Assembly: GCF_900240995.1 (NCBI RefSeq)
Contig: NZ_LT965958.1
Coordinates: 1 to 34,680, forward strand
Direction: 5' to 3'
From: Bacillus sp. Marseille-P3661
GTDB taxonomy: Bacteria > Bacillota > Bacilli > Bacillales > Bacillaceae_J
DNA length: 34,680 nucleotides
Under the pieces are notes generated by a model that searched no databases, was not told the origin of the DNA, and saw only the letters and a program-made list of their open reading frames with translations. The number at the start of each line of letters is the position of its first letter. Positions within the stretch are counted from its first letter, which is position 1. Both the position numbers and the translations under genes were made by a program. Of this stretch, positions 17,802-26,493 are shown one piece after another.

Positions 17802-18386
17802 ATGAATGATCATATAACAGAAATTATTTTTTTACTAGATAGAAGTGGTTCAATGGCAGGGCTTGAAAGGGATACGATTGGTGGTTTTAATACAATGGTT
17901 CAAAAACAGTCTCAACTTGAAGGAGAAACGTACTTAACGACTGTTCTTTTCGATCATTGTTATGAGATTTTGTGGAATGGCGTTAAAGCCCAAGATGTAA
18001 CCCTTACAGAAGAGGACTATTTTGTAAGAGGTAGTACAGCACTACTTGACGCAGTTGGTAAAACCATTATAGATGTGGGGTATAGATTGTCACAAACTAG
18101 AGAGGAAAAAAGACCAGGAAAGGTTATCTTTGTAATCACAACAGATGGATTGGAGAATGCAAGCCGTGAATTTACTTACGAAAAAGTAAGGGAGCTTATT
18201 AACCGCCAACAAGAGAAATATAACTGGGAGTTTATTTTCATGGGGGCAAACATTGACGCTGTGAAAGAGGCAGATAGTATCGGGATCAAATTGGAACATG
18301 CTTTTAACTTTGAATCAACATCAGTTGGTGTTGAGGAGATGTATAATGTGATTGCAGAAGTAGTAACCGAAATAAGAGACAAATAG
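17802..18386 (+). CDS. Von Willebrand factor A domain protein (TerY-like)
   Basis: 194 residues consisting of one VWA domain. The MIDAS metal site is intact: D13-R-S-G-S17, the threonine loop RGSTALLDAVG, and TTDGLEN. There is no signal peptide, so it acts in the cytoplasm. Small stand-alone VWA proteins of this type (TerY group) usually serve as metal-dependent protein-binding scaffolds in stress or phosphoprotein systems. The start chosen is the ATG eight bases after AGAGGA; an ATG nine bases upstream overlaps that site. The divergent helical HTH-like gene is the only linked partner; no TerD, kinase or phosphatase gene is next to it here. A terminator follows. Confidence 0.88.
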   Translation: MNDHITEIIFLLDRSGSMAGLERDTIGGFNTMVQKQSQLEGETYLTTVLFDHCYEILWNGVKAQDVTLTEEDYFVRGSTALLDAVGKTIIDVGYRLSQTREEKRPGKVIFVITTDGLENASREFTYEKVRELINRQQEKYNWEFIFMGANIDAVKEADSIGIKLEHAFNFESTSVGVEEMYNVIAEVVTEIRDK

Positions 18387-18403
18387 AGTTTAACATTCAT
18401 TGG

Positions 18404-18442
18404 CGGGCCATGAACCTTATGAAGTAACGGCAGCATGGCCCG
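18404..18442 (+). terminator. Terminator of the VWA gene
   Basis: CGGGCCATG and CATGGCCCG are perfect 9-bp GC-rich arms around a 21-base loop, followed by AGTTTTTG. It lies between convergent genes and may serve the VWA gene mainly. Confidence 0.75.
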
Positions 18443-18485
18443 AGTTTTTGATAAGTTTTTAAAACATATTTTTGCTATAACACCG

Positions 18486-19856
18486 TCATTTTAAAAACAG
18501 CTTAAGTTTCTTTAATCCATTTTTTACGTTCGGATAGCGAACCGGAATATCAAATAATGTCGTTTGTTTTAGCACGCTTTTACGATGGGAAAAAGTATAA
18601 AAGCTCCCTTTTCCATGATAAGCCCCTATTCCACTACTTCCAACTCCGCCAAAGGGGAGATAGGGTGAAACAAGATGGTAGACGGTATCATTAATACAAC
18701 CGCCTCCGAATGAAATGCTGTTCACAACATTATTCTGTATGCTCTCACTTTCTGAAAATAAATAAAGTGCAAGTGGATTAGGGTGATTATGAATACCCTC
18801 TATCACTTCAGATAAATGGTTATAATCCATGACAGGTAATATAGGTCCAAAAATCTCATCCTGCATGACAGTATCGCTCCATGTGATATCCGTAAGTACA
18901 GACGGTTCAATCGTCAACGTTTCTAGATTTGATTCGCCACCCATCCAAAGTTCTCCATCGCTTAAAAATGAACATAAACGATTAAAGTGTCTATCGCTTA
19001 CAATTCGAGTATAATTTGGATTTTCTAGTGGGCGTTCACCATATAATTCTGCAGTATAGTTCTTAAAATGCTTTAAAAATTCATCTTTGATGCTTTGGTG
19101 AAGATATAAGTAATCCGGTGCAACGCATGTTTGACCTGCATTCATGAATTTCCCCCAAGCAATCCGTTTTGCTGCCAATTTAAGGTTTGCATCTTTATGT
19201 ACAATGCAAGGACTTTTACCGCCTAATTCAAGTGTAACCGGCGTTAAATTTTTAGCTGCGGCTTCCATGATTTTTTTTCCGACAGGCACACTGCCCGTAA
19301 AAAAGATATAATCTACATTTTCTCGAAGTAAATCTTGACTGGTTTCAACTCCACCTTCTATTACCGAAATAAAATTCTCCGGGTATATTTCCTTTATTAG
19401 CTGAGCTAATATACCCGATGTTTTTGGCGTAAGCTCTGAAGGCTTTATGATTGCACAGTTTCCTGCAGCAATCGCACCAATTAATGGTGCAATCGCTAGT
19501 TGAAAAGGGTAATTCCAAGGTGATAGTATGAGCGCTACACCATATGGTTCAGAATAAATGTAACTTGTTGAACCAACATGTGTAATCGGAGTTTTGACTT
19601 TTTCTGGTTTCGTCCAAGAACGTAGGTTGCTTATGGTAAACCGAATCTCCTCAAGCACAACTCCAATTTCGCTAGAATATGCTTCAAATTCTGATTTATT
19701 TAAGTCTTCCTTTAAGGCCTTCAAAAGTGGGGCTTCGAACTTTCTAATCATAGTTCTAAGTTTTTGAAGCGCTTTTAATCGGAACTCTATATTTTTCGTT
19801 GTACCTGTTCTAAAAAACTCTTTTTGCTGTGTAATTAAATGATGGTAATCTGCCAC
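18486..19856 (-). CDS. Aldehyde dehydrogenase (YwdH-like, class 3 type)
   Basis: 456 residues if started at the GTG about six bases after AAGGTAGGG; a longer in-frame ATG start adds 19 residues with no ribosome binding site. Catalytic residues are in place: N115 in SPWNYPFQL, E210 in TLELGGKSPCIVH, and nucleophile C244 in NAGQTCVAPDYL. The cofactor-binding FFTGSVPVGKKI is present, and the C-terminus has the LPFGGVGSSGIGAYHGKGSF motif. It oxidises medium or long fatty or aromatic aldehydes to acids with NAD(P)+. The length and the short N-terminus match class 3 enzymes such as B. subtilis YwdH. It is divergent from ppx and the two share a promoter region. Confidence 0.93.
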   Translation of the reverse strand: MADYHHLITQQKEFFRTGTTKNIEFRLKALQKLRTMIRKFEAPLLKALKEDLNKSEFEAYSSEIGVVLEEIRFTISNLRSWTKPEKVKTPITHVGSTSYIYSEPYGVALILSPWNYPFQLAIAPLIGAIAAGNCAIIKPSELTPKTSGILAQLIKEIYPENFISVIEGGVETSQDLLRENVDYIFFTGSVPVGKKIMEAAAKNLTPVTLELGGKSPCIVHKDANLKLAAKRIAWGKFMNAGQTCVAPDYLYLHQSIKDEFLKHFKNYTAELYGERPLENPNYTRIVSDRHFNRLCSFLSDGELWMGGESNLETLTIEPSVLTDITWSDTVMQDEIFGPILPVMDYNHLSEVIEGIHNHPNPLALYLFSESESIQNNVVNSISFGGGCINDTVYHLVSPYLPFGGVGSSGIGAYHGKGSFYTFSHRKSVLKQTTLFDIPVRYPNVKNGLKKLKLFLK

Positions 19857-19956
19857 ATATATCCCTACCTTAATTTTGGAATAATAGTTATAGTTAAACA
19901 TTTGAACTTTCAATTGAATAGTTGCTGTGCAGATTCAGCAGCTCGTTATTTTTATA

Positions 19957-19970
19957 TGGTATAATATACC
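19957..19970 (+). promoter_or_regulatory. Extended -10 promoter of ppx inside a small palindrome
   Basis: TGG followed by a perfect TATAAT (19960-19965) is an extended -10 element. It lies within the 13-base palindrome GGTATA-A-TATACC (19958-19970), a possible operator. The predicted transcript start near 19972 rules out the earlier in-frame ATG at 19927. Confidence 0.55.
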
Positions 19971-20001
19971 TTATTTAAAACACAAGGTGCTGGTGTTAAA
20001 C

Positions 20002-21528
20002 GTGAATGAACAAAAGTATGCAATTATTGATATAGGATCAAATACAGTTCGATTAGTTATATATTCAGGTAGTCGAAGCGGTAGATTAAAAGAGATTGAA
20101 AATGTAAAAGTGGTGGCTCGCTTGCGAAATTATTTATCGGAAGACGGCATTCTTGAACTAGAGGGGCTAGATGTTCTATTAGATGCTCTTCGAGGATTTC
20201 ACCATGTTATAAGACATCATGAAATTATTGAAATTAAATGCGTAGCTACGGCAACCATTCGCCAAGCGAAGAATCATCAATTCATTATTGAAAAAGTGAA
20301 AGAAGAAACAGATTTTTTAATCGAGATTTTATCAGAGTATGAGGAAGCCTTTCTGGGCTATTTAGCTGTTGTTTATTCCACACCTTTTGAGAATGGAATA
20401 ACGATAGATATCGGTGGCGGTAGCACTGAAATCACCCTTTTTAAAGAACGGAAGTTATTGTACTATCATAGTTTTCCTTTTGGTGCACTTTCATTAAAAA
20501 AACAGTTTATTACAGGCCAAGTTCCTGTAGTGGATGAGTTGATTATGTTAAGAGAATTTTTGGAAGAACAATTTAATACGCTAGAATGGCCTAGAAATAA
20601 CCAGTTGCCTATTATTGGTATTGGCGGTAGTGCGCGCAATATGGTCCAAATACACCAAGCATCTATTGAATATCCACTTGCAGGTGTACATCAGTATATG
20701 ATGGCTAAAAAAGAGATCCATCAAATAGCTGAATGGCTAGAGTCGATGACTTTTTCTGAATTACAGCGAGTGGACGGGTTGTCAAAAGATAGGGCCGATA
20801 TCATCATACCAGCAGTAGAGGTTTTTAGATGTTTGCTTGAATATGTTCAAAGCGATGTATTTGCTTTGAGTAGGAAAGGGTTACGAGATGGTGTTTTTTA
20901 TCATTATCTTAATAAGAACTCCGACGAATCACTTCCAAATGTAATTGAAACAAGTCTACAAGAATTAGCTGAAGATTTTAACATAAATTTAGATCATGTG
21001 TCACAAGTAGAGCTCTGTGCGAAACAAATTGCACGATTATTGAATAACTTAGGTTTGGCGTCCTTTACTACTCACGATCTTGACCTTTTAAAACGGGGAG
21101 TGTTTGTATATAATGTCGGCACTTACATTGATACAGAATCTAGCAGTCAACATACGTTTTATATATTAGCCAATCGCACCATTAATGGTCTATTGCATAA
21201 AGACCAGATTATTTTAGCCTTAATCGCTTCTTTTAAAAGCAAGGATGTTTTCAAAAGATATCTAACTAGCTATAAAAAGTGGTTTACCAAAGAAGAGGTT
21301 ATAAAATATCGTTTGATCGGCGCTATTATAAATTTTGCATATAGTTTAAATGCAACCAAAAGAGATATTATCGAAGAAATCGATATAAAGGAAAAAGAAG
21401 GTGAACTAACTTTTTATATAATTTGTAAAAAGGATTGGAAACCAGAACTAAATCAAGTTGATAAACAGAAAAAGCATTTAGAAAAACAGCTAAATAAATC
21501 GATAACAGTACGATATTCATTCGCTTAG
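20002..21528 (+). CDS. ppx: Exopolyphosphatase (Ppx/GppA family)
   Basis: About 508 residues. The sugar-kinase/actin-like nucleotide fold begins with AIIDIGSNTVRLVIYSG (residues 7-23). The second phosphate loop is ITIDIGGGSTEITLF, with the general-base region ILSEYEEAFLGYLAV before it and IIGIGGSARNM after. The C-terminal third is an HD-like helical part. It removes terminal phosphates from polyphosphate, or pppGpp phosphate. The GTG at 20002 is preferred but the GTG at 19993 is also possible behind AAGGTG. The polyphosphate kinase gene follows 141 bases downstream with its own control region, so the two form a polyphosphate turnover locus that need not be co-regulated. Confidence 0.88.
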   Translation: MNEQKYAIIDIGSNTVRLVIYSGSRSGRLKEIENVKVVARLRNYLSEDGILELEGLDVLLDALRGFHHVIRHHEIIEIKCVATATIRQAKNHQFIIEKVKEETDFLIEILSEYEEAFLGYLAVVYSTPFENGITIDIGGGSTEITLFKERKLLYYHSFPFGALSLKKQFITGQVPVVDELIMLREFLEEQFNTLEWPRNNQLPIIGIGGSARNMVQIHQASIEYPLAGVHQYMMAKKEIHQIAEWLESMTFSELQRVDGLSKDRADIIIPAVEVFRCLLEYVQSDVFALSRKGLRDGVFYHYLNKNSDESLPNVIETSLQELAEDFNINLDHVSQVELCAKQIARLLNNLGLASFTTHDLDLLKRGVFVYNVGTYIDTESSSQHTFYILANRTINGLLHKDQIILALIASFKSKDVFKRYLTSYKKWFTKEEVIKYRLIGAIINFAYSLNATKRDIIEEIDIKEKEGELTFYIICKKDWKPELNQVDKQKKHLEKQLNKSITVRYSFA

Positions 21529-21564
21529 TAGAAATTTAAATGAATACCCGTTATCCCAATATTC

Positions 21565-21603
21565 TTGACACACACTTAACAAAAGATTTACAAAGGATTA
21601 ATA
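21565..21603 (+). promoter_or_regulatory. PhoP box upstream of ppk
   Basis: TTGACA, TTAACA, TTTACA and TTAATA start at 21565, 21576, 21587 and 21598, an exact 11-base spacing with 5-base gaps. This matches the direct-repeat PhoP binding site of Bacillus (consensus TT-A/T/C-ACA, 11-bp period). An extended -10 (TGC-TATGAT, 21621-21629) lies 17 bases downstream with no matching -35, as expected of an activated promoter. Confidence 0.75.
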
Positions 21604-21620
21604 TTTCAGAATACTGTTAA

Positions 21621-21629
21621 TGCTATGAT
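21621..21629 (+). promoter_or_regulatory. Extended -10 element of ppk
   Basis: TGC followed by TATGAT (21624-21629, 5 of 6 to TATAAT), about 40 bases before the ppk start codon and just downstream of the PhoP-type repeats. Confidence 0.6.
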
Positions 21630-21669
21630 GAATTTGTAGAGAATTGTCGAACAAAGGGTGTTATAGAAG

Positions 21670-23781
21670 ATGAATATGGTAACTACACAACCTATAGAAT
21701 TAAATAGTCCATTGTATTACAACAATAGAGAGCTTAGTTGGCTGGCATTTAATGAACGAGTACTAGAAGAATCGCTTGATGAGCGCAATCCATTGCTAGA
21801 ACGATTGAAGTTTTTATCTATTTTCAGCTCTAATCTTGATGAATTTTTTATGGTACGTGTTGCCGGACTTAAAGATCAAGTAAAGGCTAGTTTTAATAAA
21901 CCTGAAAATAAGGCTGGGATGACACCTAAACATCAATTGAATGAAATATCGCGGATAACCCATCATTTAGTGAAACTACAATATGAAACGTTTTCGAAAC
22001 TACTATTACCGCAGCTTTTAGAAGAAGGTATTGAGTTACTGTCAATGGAACGTCTAACGAGTGAACAACTAAGGGACTTAGAAAATTATTTTGATGAACA
22101 AATCTTTCCTGTTTTAACTCCACTAGCAGTAGATGCATATCATCCATTTCCGATGCTGTTAAACAAAAGTATGAATCTAGCCGCCGTAATTGAAGATACT
22201 GCTGCGACCGACCAACAACCCCTAAAAAAGGCAATTGTTCAGGTCCCTTCAGTGTTAGATCGATTTGTGCGCATAGATTCAATAACCTCGAATGTCCAAT
22301 TAGTGTTATTGGAGGATATTATTAGCTACTTTATTGACAAATTATTTAAAGGATACAAAGTCATATCTGTTTCTGTTTTCCGGATTACTAGAAATGCAGA
22401 TATGACAATACATGAAGAAGGCGCGCGGGACCTATTAAAAGAAATCGAGGCTGAATTAAAGAAACGAAAGTGGGGAGCGGCTGTTCGCCTTGAAATTCAA
22501 CGCAACGGCTTTGATCAAGACATTTTAGAATACCTAATTGAGGAACTTGAAATTCATGAAAAAGATGTCTACGAAATTGATGGACCATTGGATTTAACTG
22601 TTTTTTTTAGCTTTTATAAAAAGATAGCTAAAATACGTGAGCATTTAATATACGAAACACTTATACCTCAACCGCCACGTGATTTAGCATCAACAGAAAA
22701 TATATTTGATAAGGTGTCAGAACAAGACGTGTTTTTACATCACCCCTATGAATCGTTTAAACCAGTTGTTGATTTTGTTTCCGAAGCGGCAGATAATCCT
22801 AATGTATTAGCTATTAAACAAACCCTTTATCGTGTAAGTGGTAGTTCACCCATTATTGATGCATTAAAGCGTGCTGCTGAAAATGGTAAGCAGGTAACTG
22901 TTTTAGTAGAACTAAAAGCAAGATTCGATGAAGAAAATAATGTTCAATGGGCAAAAGAACTTGAAAAAGCGGGCTGTCATGTTATATATGGAATGAACAA
23001 TTTAAAAACACATAGTAAAATTACACTGATTGTTCGGAGAATTCACAATCGAATAGAGCGCTTTGTACATCTAGGTACAGGGAATTATAATGATCAAACA
23101 GCTAAAATATACACAGATATGGGGTTACTAACCTCAAAACGAAAGTTTGGTCTAGATGCTACCAATTTTTTTAATTATTTAAGCGGGTATACTGAGAAAC
23201 CAGAATTTCATCACTTATCAGTAGCTCCATTTGATATTCGTGAAGACTTTATAAAATGGATTGATGAAGAAATTGCATTTCAGAAAAGATGTGGGAATGG
23301 TCGGATTATAGCCAAGATGAACTCGCTTACAGATAAGATGATCATCATAAAGCTGTATGAAGCATCAAATGCGGGTGTTAAAATTGATCTTATTATTCGT
23401 GACATTTGTTGCTTACGTCCAGGAATTAAAGGAGTTAGCGAACATATCAAAGTAAGAAGTATTGTTGGCAGGTTCCTAGAACATTCTCGAGTTTATTATT
23501 TTCATCATAATGGTCAGGAAAAAGTCTTTCTTTCATCAGCGGATATGATGACAAGAAATATGGAGAAACGGGTGGAGATCCTTTTTCCAATATACGAGGG
23601 GATTATCAAAAAACGAATAAAAAGAATCTTAGAAATTGAACTAGCTGATAATGTCAATGCACGTGAACAAGATGAATACGGTCATTACCATTATGTTAGT
23701 AGAGTTAACAATGAAACTGAAGTTGATAGTCAGTTGGTATTGTTTAACGATGCATATCATGTTTCAGACGATGAGGAATGA
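21670..23781 (+). CDS. ppk: Polyphosphate kinase 1
   Basis: 703 residues, normal for PPK1. The N-terminal domain has YYNNRELSWLAFNERVLEE and SIFSSNLDEFFMVRVAGL. The kinase core has IKQTLYRVSGSSPI and VLVELKARFDEENN, followed by the phosphorylated histidine H448 in LKTHSKITLI, HLGTGNYNDQTAKIYTDMG, and the second essential histidine H605 in FLEHSRVYYF. It polymerises the gamma-phosphate of ATP into polyphosphate, reversibly. ATG follows AAAGGGTG; a second in-frame ATG two codons later is possible. It lies after ppx and is probably switched on under phosphate limitation through the PhoP box. Confidence 0.97.
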   Translation: MNMVTTQPIELNSPLYYNNRELSWLAFNERVLEESLDERNPLLERLKFLSIFSSNLDEFFMVRVAGLKDQVKASFNKPENKAGMTPKHQLNEISRITHHLVKLQYETFSKLLLPQLLEEGIELLSMERLTSEQLRDLENYFDEQIFPVLTPLAVDAYHPFPMLLNKSMNLAAVIEDTAATDQQPLKKAIVQVPSVLDRFVRIDSITSNVQLVLLEDIISYFIDKLFKGYKVISVSVFRITRNADMTIHEEGARDLLKEIEAELKKRKWGAAVRLEIQRNGFDQDILEYLIEELEIHEKDVYEIDGPLDLTVFFSFYKKIAKIREHLIYETLIPQPPRDLASTENIFDKVSEQDVFLHHPYESFKPVVDFVSEAADNPNVLAIKQTLYRVSGSSPIIDALKRAAENGKQVTVLVELKARFDEENNVQWAKELEKAGCHVIYGMNNLKTHSKITLIVRRIHNRIERFVHLGTGNYNDQTAKIYTDMGLLTSKRKFGLDATNFFNYLSGYTEKPEFHHLSVAPFDIREDFIKWIDEEIAFQKRCGNGRIIAKMNSLTDKMIIIKLYEASNAGVKIDLIIRDICCLRPGIKGVSEHIKVRSIVGRFLEHSRVYYFHHNGQEKVFLSSADMMTRNMEKRVEILFPIYEGIIKKRIKRILEIELADNVNAREQDEYGHYHYVSRVNNETEVDSQLVLFNDAYHVSDDEE

Positions 23782-23813
23782 TTTTGTTTATGGATATGTT
23801 CAGAAAATACTTC

Positions 23814-23838
23814 GTCATTTGCCATTAAGGCAAATGAC
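23814..23838 (+). terminator. Hairpin after ppk
   Basis: GTCATTTGCC and GGCAAATGAC form a perfect 10-bp stem with loop ATTAA, 33 bases past the ppk stop. The downstream bases (ATTGCTTTCT) are only moderately T-rich. Confidence 0.6.
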
Positions 23839-23876
23839 ATTGCTTTCTACTAAACTACTAGATTTAATTAAAAGAT

Positions 23877-23920
23877 TTCACAAATATTTCACAAGATTTT
23901 TTGAATTAAACTAGTAAAAT
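23877..23920 (+). promoter_or_regulatory. Possible PhoP half-box and -10 before hemAT
   Basis: TTCACA occurs at 23877 and 23888 (11-base spacing), with a weak third repeat TTTTGA at 23899. TAAAAT at 23915-23920 is a -10 candidate. The distance of the two good repeats from the -10 is nearly the same as for the last two repeats of the ppk promoter. Confidence 0.4.
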
Positions 23921-23990
23921 TATCATATGAACATATTCAAATTGTTAATAAGAAAAATATAAAGGCTACAATGAAATCGGGGGGAACAGA

Positions 23991-25280
23991 TTGTTCGGAC
24001 ATCGTAAACAGATCATGACTAAATGGCTTGTCTCTACAACAGATAAGGGTGATATTTTTATTTCGGACTCTTCTTTAGAAGAGAAAATAAAGATGATTCA
24101 ACTCACCAAAGAGGAATTAGGCTATATTGCTTGTGTGAAACCGTTAATTATTGAGCATATTGATGAGTTGGTTTCGAAATTCTATCAATGTATTCTTCAA
24201 ATTAAAGAGTTATATGAAATTATTGAAAGACATAGCACTGTGGATCGTTTACGTCAAACTCTTCGCAACCATTTAATTGAGTTATTTGATGGGAAATTGG
24301 ATGCAGCTTTTATTGAAAAACGAAATAAAGTGGCAAAAGTACATTATAAAATTGGCCTTAAGCCTGCTTGGTATATGGGGGCTTTTCAAAATCTACAACA
24401 GGCGTTATTTGAAGTGATATTGCATGGTGTGAAAGACCCGCAAGAATTTCAACTTATTTGGACTGCGATTACTAAACTATTAAGTTTAGAACAGCAATTG
24501 GTACTTGAAGCCTATAATGAAGAAACGGATGATAAAATTAAATCTACTTTCGAGAAAGGCCAGCAGGCATTACAACAAAAAATCTTGGAAGTAAGTGATG
24601 GACTTGTAGCAGTTTCAGAAGAAACTCATGCGTCAGTTGAATCTTTAATCTCAAGCAGTAAAGAGGTTAAAATGATTGTTGGAAATAGCTATAATCAAGC
24701 TAAATCGATTCAATTAGAGATTCAAGATGGGGAACGAATACTTACCACTTTATTAGAACAAATGGATCAAGTCCAAGAGGATTCAGAATCAATGAGACAA
24801 ACTGTCCAACAATTAGAGACTTCATCAAAACAAATTACAGATGTAGTTAAGATGGTACATGCGGTTGCTGACCAAACGAATTTATTAGCGTTGAATTCTG
24901 CCATAGAAGCAGCAAGAGCGGGAGAGCATGGTAAAGGATTTGCGGTAGTGGCTCAAGAGGTAAGAAAATTGGCAGAACAAACCAAAAGTTCTGTAGCGGA
25001 CATTCAAAAGCTTGTTGATTCCTCTCAACATTATACAAATGATGTCATGCATGTATTGGTAAGAGTGGAGCAAGCGGTTCAGGTAGGAGCCGAAGTCTCA
25101 AAAACAACGAATGATACGTTTAAGAATATTCGATTATCTATCACAGAAAATGAAGGGAATTTAAGGAATATCGAACAGCAAATAGAGGGATTAGCGCAAA
25201 TTATTGAAGAAATTGGTCAAACAACAACACATGTTGCAACATCCGCCGAAAGTTTGAACGGAGCCATTCAATTAAAATAA
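23991..25280 (+). CDS. hemAT: HemAT-like globin-coupled oxygen sensor / methyl-accepting chemotaxis transducer
   Basis: 429 residues, soluble, with no membrane segments. The N-terminal sensor globin covers about residues 35-185, with the heme-ligating proximal histidine H118 in [20 protein letters not shown], and closely follows the layout of B. subtilis HemAT (IEKRN before, LEQQLVLEA after). The C-terminal half is a coiled-coil signalling domain with the conserved tip [18 protein letters not shown] near residues 302-319. It senses O2 and signals through CheW/CheA to steer aerotaxis. The start is TTG behind GGGGGGA. A strong terminator follows; no chemotaxis genes adjoin. Confidence 0.94.
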   Translation: MFGHRKQIMTKWLVSTTDKGDIFISDSSLEEKIKMIQLTKEELGYIACVKPLIIEHIDELVSKFYQCILQIKELYEIIERHSTVDRLRQTLRNHLIELFDGKLDAAFIEKRNKVAKVHYKIGLKPAWYMGAFQNLQQALFEVILHGVKDPQEFQLIWTAITKLLSLEQQLVLEAYNEETDDKIKSTFEKGQQALQQKILEVSDGLVAVSEETHASVESLISSSKEVKMIVGNSYNQAKSIQLEIQDGERILTTLLEQMDQVQEDSESMRQTVQQLETSSKQITDVVKMVHAVADQTNLLALNSAIEAARAGEHGKGFAVVAQEVRKLAEQTKSSVADIQKLVDSSQHYTNDVMHVLVRVEQAVQVGAEVSKTTNDTFKNIRLSITENEGNLRNIEQQIEGLAQIIEEIGQTTTHVATSAESLNGAIQLK

Positions 25281-25287
25281 TCAATAT

Positions 25288-25348
25288 AAAAAAAGCCTGA
25301 CATATGCTGCATTACAAAGCCAATGTAATGTTATGTAGGGCTTTTTTT
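25288..25348 (+). terminator. Terminator of hemAT
   Basis: AAAAAAAGCC pairs with the GGCTTTTTTT run, with an inner stem CATTAC/GTAATG. It begins just after the stop codon and ends in a long T-tract. Confidence 0.8.
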
Positions 25349-25416
25349 ATTTTTTAAAAAGTCGTATTGATTGTTGTTTTCTTGACCTCACAGGCAACAC
25401 GTTAATAATTTTCACA

Positions 25417-25575
25417 ATCGCTAAAGGTTGGATGGAACGTTTCAAAGGGGTAGGAACCTTTTCAATTGATAACTATCTTTGGCTTGAATTTGGGTAAGTT
25501 TTTGCATTGGATAAACGGGTTGAACAAATGCTTATTTCAGCGTATCAAAAATCAAATGATATAACGTTGCTATGA
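25417..25575 (+). pseudogene. C-terminal remnant of a transposase, possibly IS1595 (ISXO2-like)
   Basis: Reading from 25417 gives AKGWMERFKGVGTFSIDNYL, then WLEFG, an in-frame stop at 25495, and a continuation LDKRVEQMLISAYQKSNDIT that ends at 25573. The beginning resembles the C-terminal pattern of ISXO2-like transposases (LKGWMxRFxGVATKYLxNYLxWF). No upstream coding part is present in this region. The match is from memory and short, so the family call is tentative; what is clear is an open coding-like stretch broken by one stop. Confidence 0.4.
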
Positions 25576-25616
25576 AGAGGATAAAAGGGGCTTTAGGACT
25601 GAGCTATCCTCTTCAT
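25572..25616. repeat. 12-bp inverted repeat at the end of the transposase remnant
   Basis: ATGAAGAGGATA and TATCCTCTTCAT are perfect inverted arms around 21 bases. It overlaps the stop codon of the remnant. It could be an old element end, a terminator stem without T-tract, or a stray relative of the GATGAAGAGG palindrome arm of array 2. Confidence 0.6.
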
Positions 25617-25674
25617 CGAGATGCTTAAAAGTACAAGTACATAGACCTCAAATTTCAAATTCAAGGCCAAATCA

Positions 25675-26109
25675 TTATTTTAGGTCAGATAATTTGCCGC
25701 CAGTTAGTATTTCAAATAGCTGTGCTGACTTAATCTTGTTTAATTGAATATATTTACTTTGTGTATCTATTACGATTTCTACTTTATCTTTATTGGGACT
25801 TATCCAAAGTTCATATAACACCGCTTTTGCTTCTAATTCAGGATTCTCAAATTGAAATACAAATCTGTAATCTGCAGGGCGTACCATATTTACTTTTGCA
25901 TTTTCCCAATCAATTTCATCCAATATTTCTTTTGCCTTTTGAACTTGCTCATTATTAGTAATTTCTTTGGTGTCTTTGTATTTAAAATCATCAACAATAC
26001 GTTTTTGAACTTCTATATTTTGCTCTGCATTTTCTATTGCATTTGAACAACCGGCTACAAAAATTGAAATTATCCCAATAAAAGCAATTAAATACCTAAT
26101 TTTGTTCAA
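25675..26109 (-). CDS. Small lipoprotein of unknown function
   Basis: 144 residues when started at the TTG six bases after AGGGGGAGA; an upstream in-frame ATG overlaps that site. The N-terminus is a lipoprotein signal: NKIRYLIAF, a hydrophobic core, and the lipobox VAGC. The mature part is acidic and mixed helical/strand, with DEIDWENAKVNMVRPADYRF and KVEIVIDTQSKYIQLNK. It is anchored outside the membrane. I do not recognise a family; the pattern is common among small Bacillus surface lipoproteins. It stands alone next to a decayed transposase fragment. Confidence 0.75.
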   Translation of the reverse strand: MNKIRYLIAFIGIISIFVAGCSNAIENAEQNIEVQKRIVDDFKYKDTKEITNNEQVQKAKEILDEIDWENAKVNMVRPADYRFVFQFENPELEAKAVLYELWISPNKDKVEIVIDTQSKYIQLNKIKSAQLFEILTGGKLSDLK

Positions 26110-26493
26110 GGTATCTCCCCCTTTATACAATAAGACGACTTTTTATCTAAAAAAGTCTCAGGATATTCCTTATTACTATATTATTTATTTAAAAATCAAC
26201 AATGTTTAACTGGGCCGTTCGTTGCTTCGCAATAATAATTTCAATAATATTCTAGTTCTCTGACTATGTTTTATAAAATATCAGTGCGACCTTGTTTTTA
26301 TGGATATCCCCACTCCCTGTCGCAACGTAGGTAATAGTACATCAGTGCACTTGGACCCTAGGACCATAGGGCCAGGCGTTTGCGCTTTTCTAAAAATATG
26401 TTGAAATGATAGTCTATACTAATATTAATATGTAGGACTGAATTCGTAACAAGAAATAGTTTTATGATAAAATTGGCCAGAAAGGAGAATGAA
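26110..26493. other. Intergenic region between divergent lipoprotein and MBL genes
   Basis: About 380 AT-rich bases. A weak promoter candidate for the MBL gene is TTGAAA (26401-26406) with TATTAA 16 bases later. GGACCCTAGGACCATAGGGCC near 26351 contains imperfect symmetry. No coding potential was seen. Confidence 0.45.

Noticed and set aside
19927-20001. N-terminal extension of ppx from an ATG at 19927
   Set aside because: The perfect extended -10 at 19957-19965 would then lie inside the coding region, and no ribosome binding site precedes the ATG.
23651-23914. An 87-residue open frame overlapping the ppk 3' end
   Set aside because: It is mostly within ppk in another frame and has no ribosome binding site or domain.
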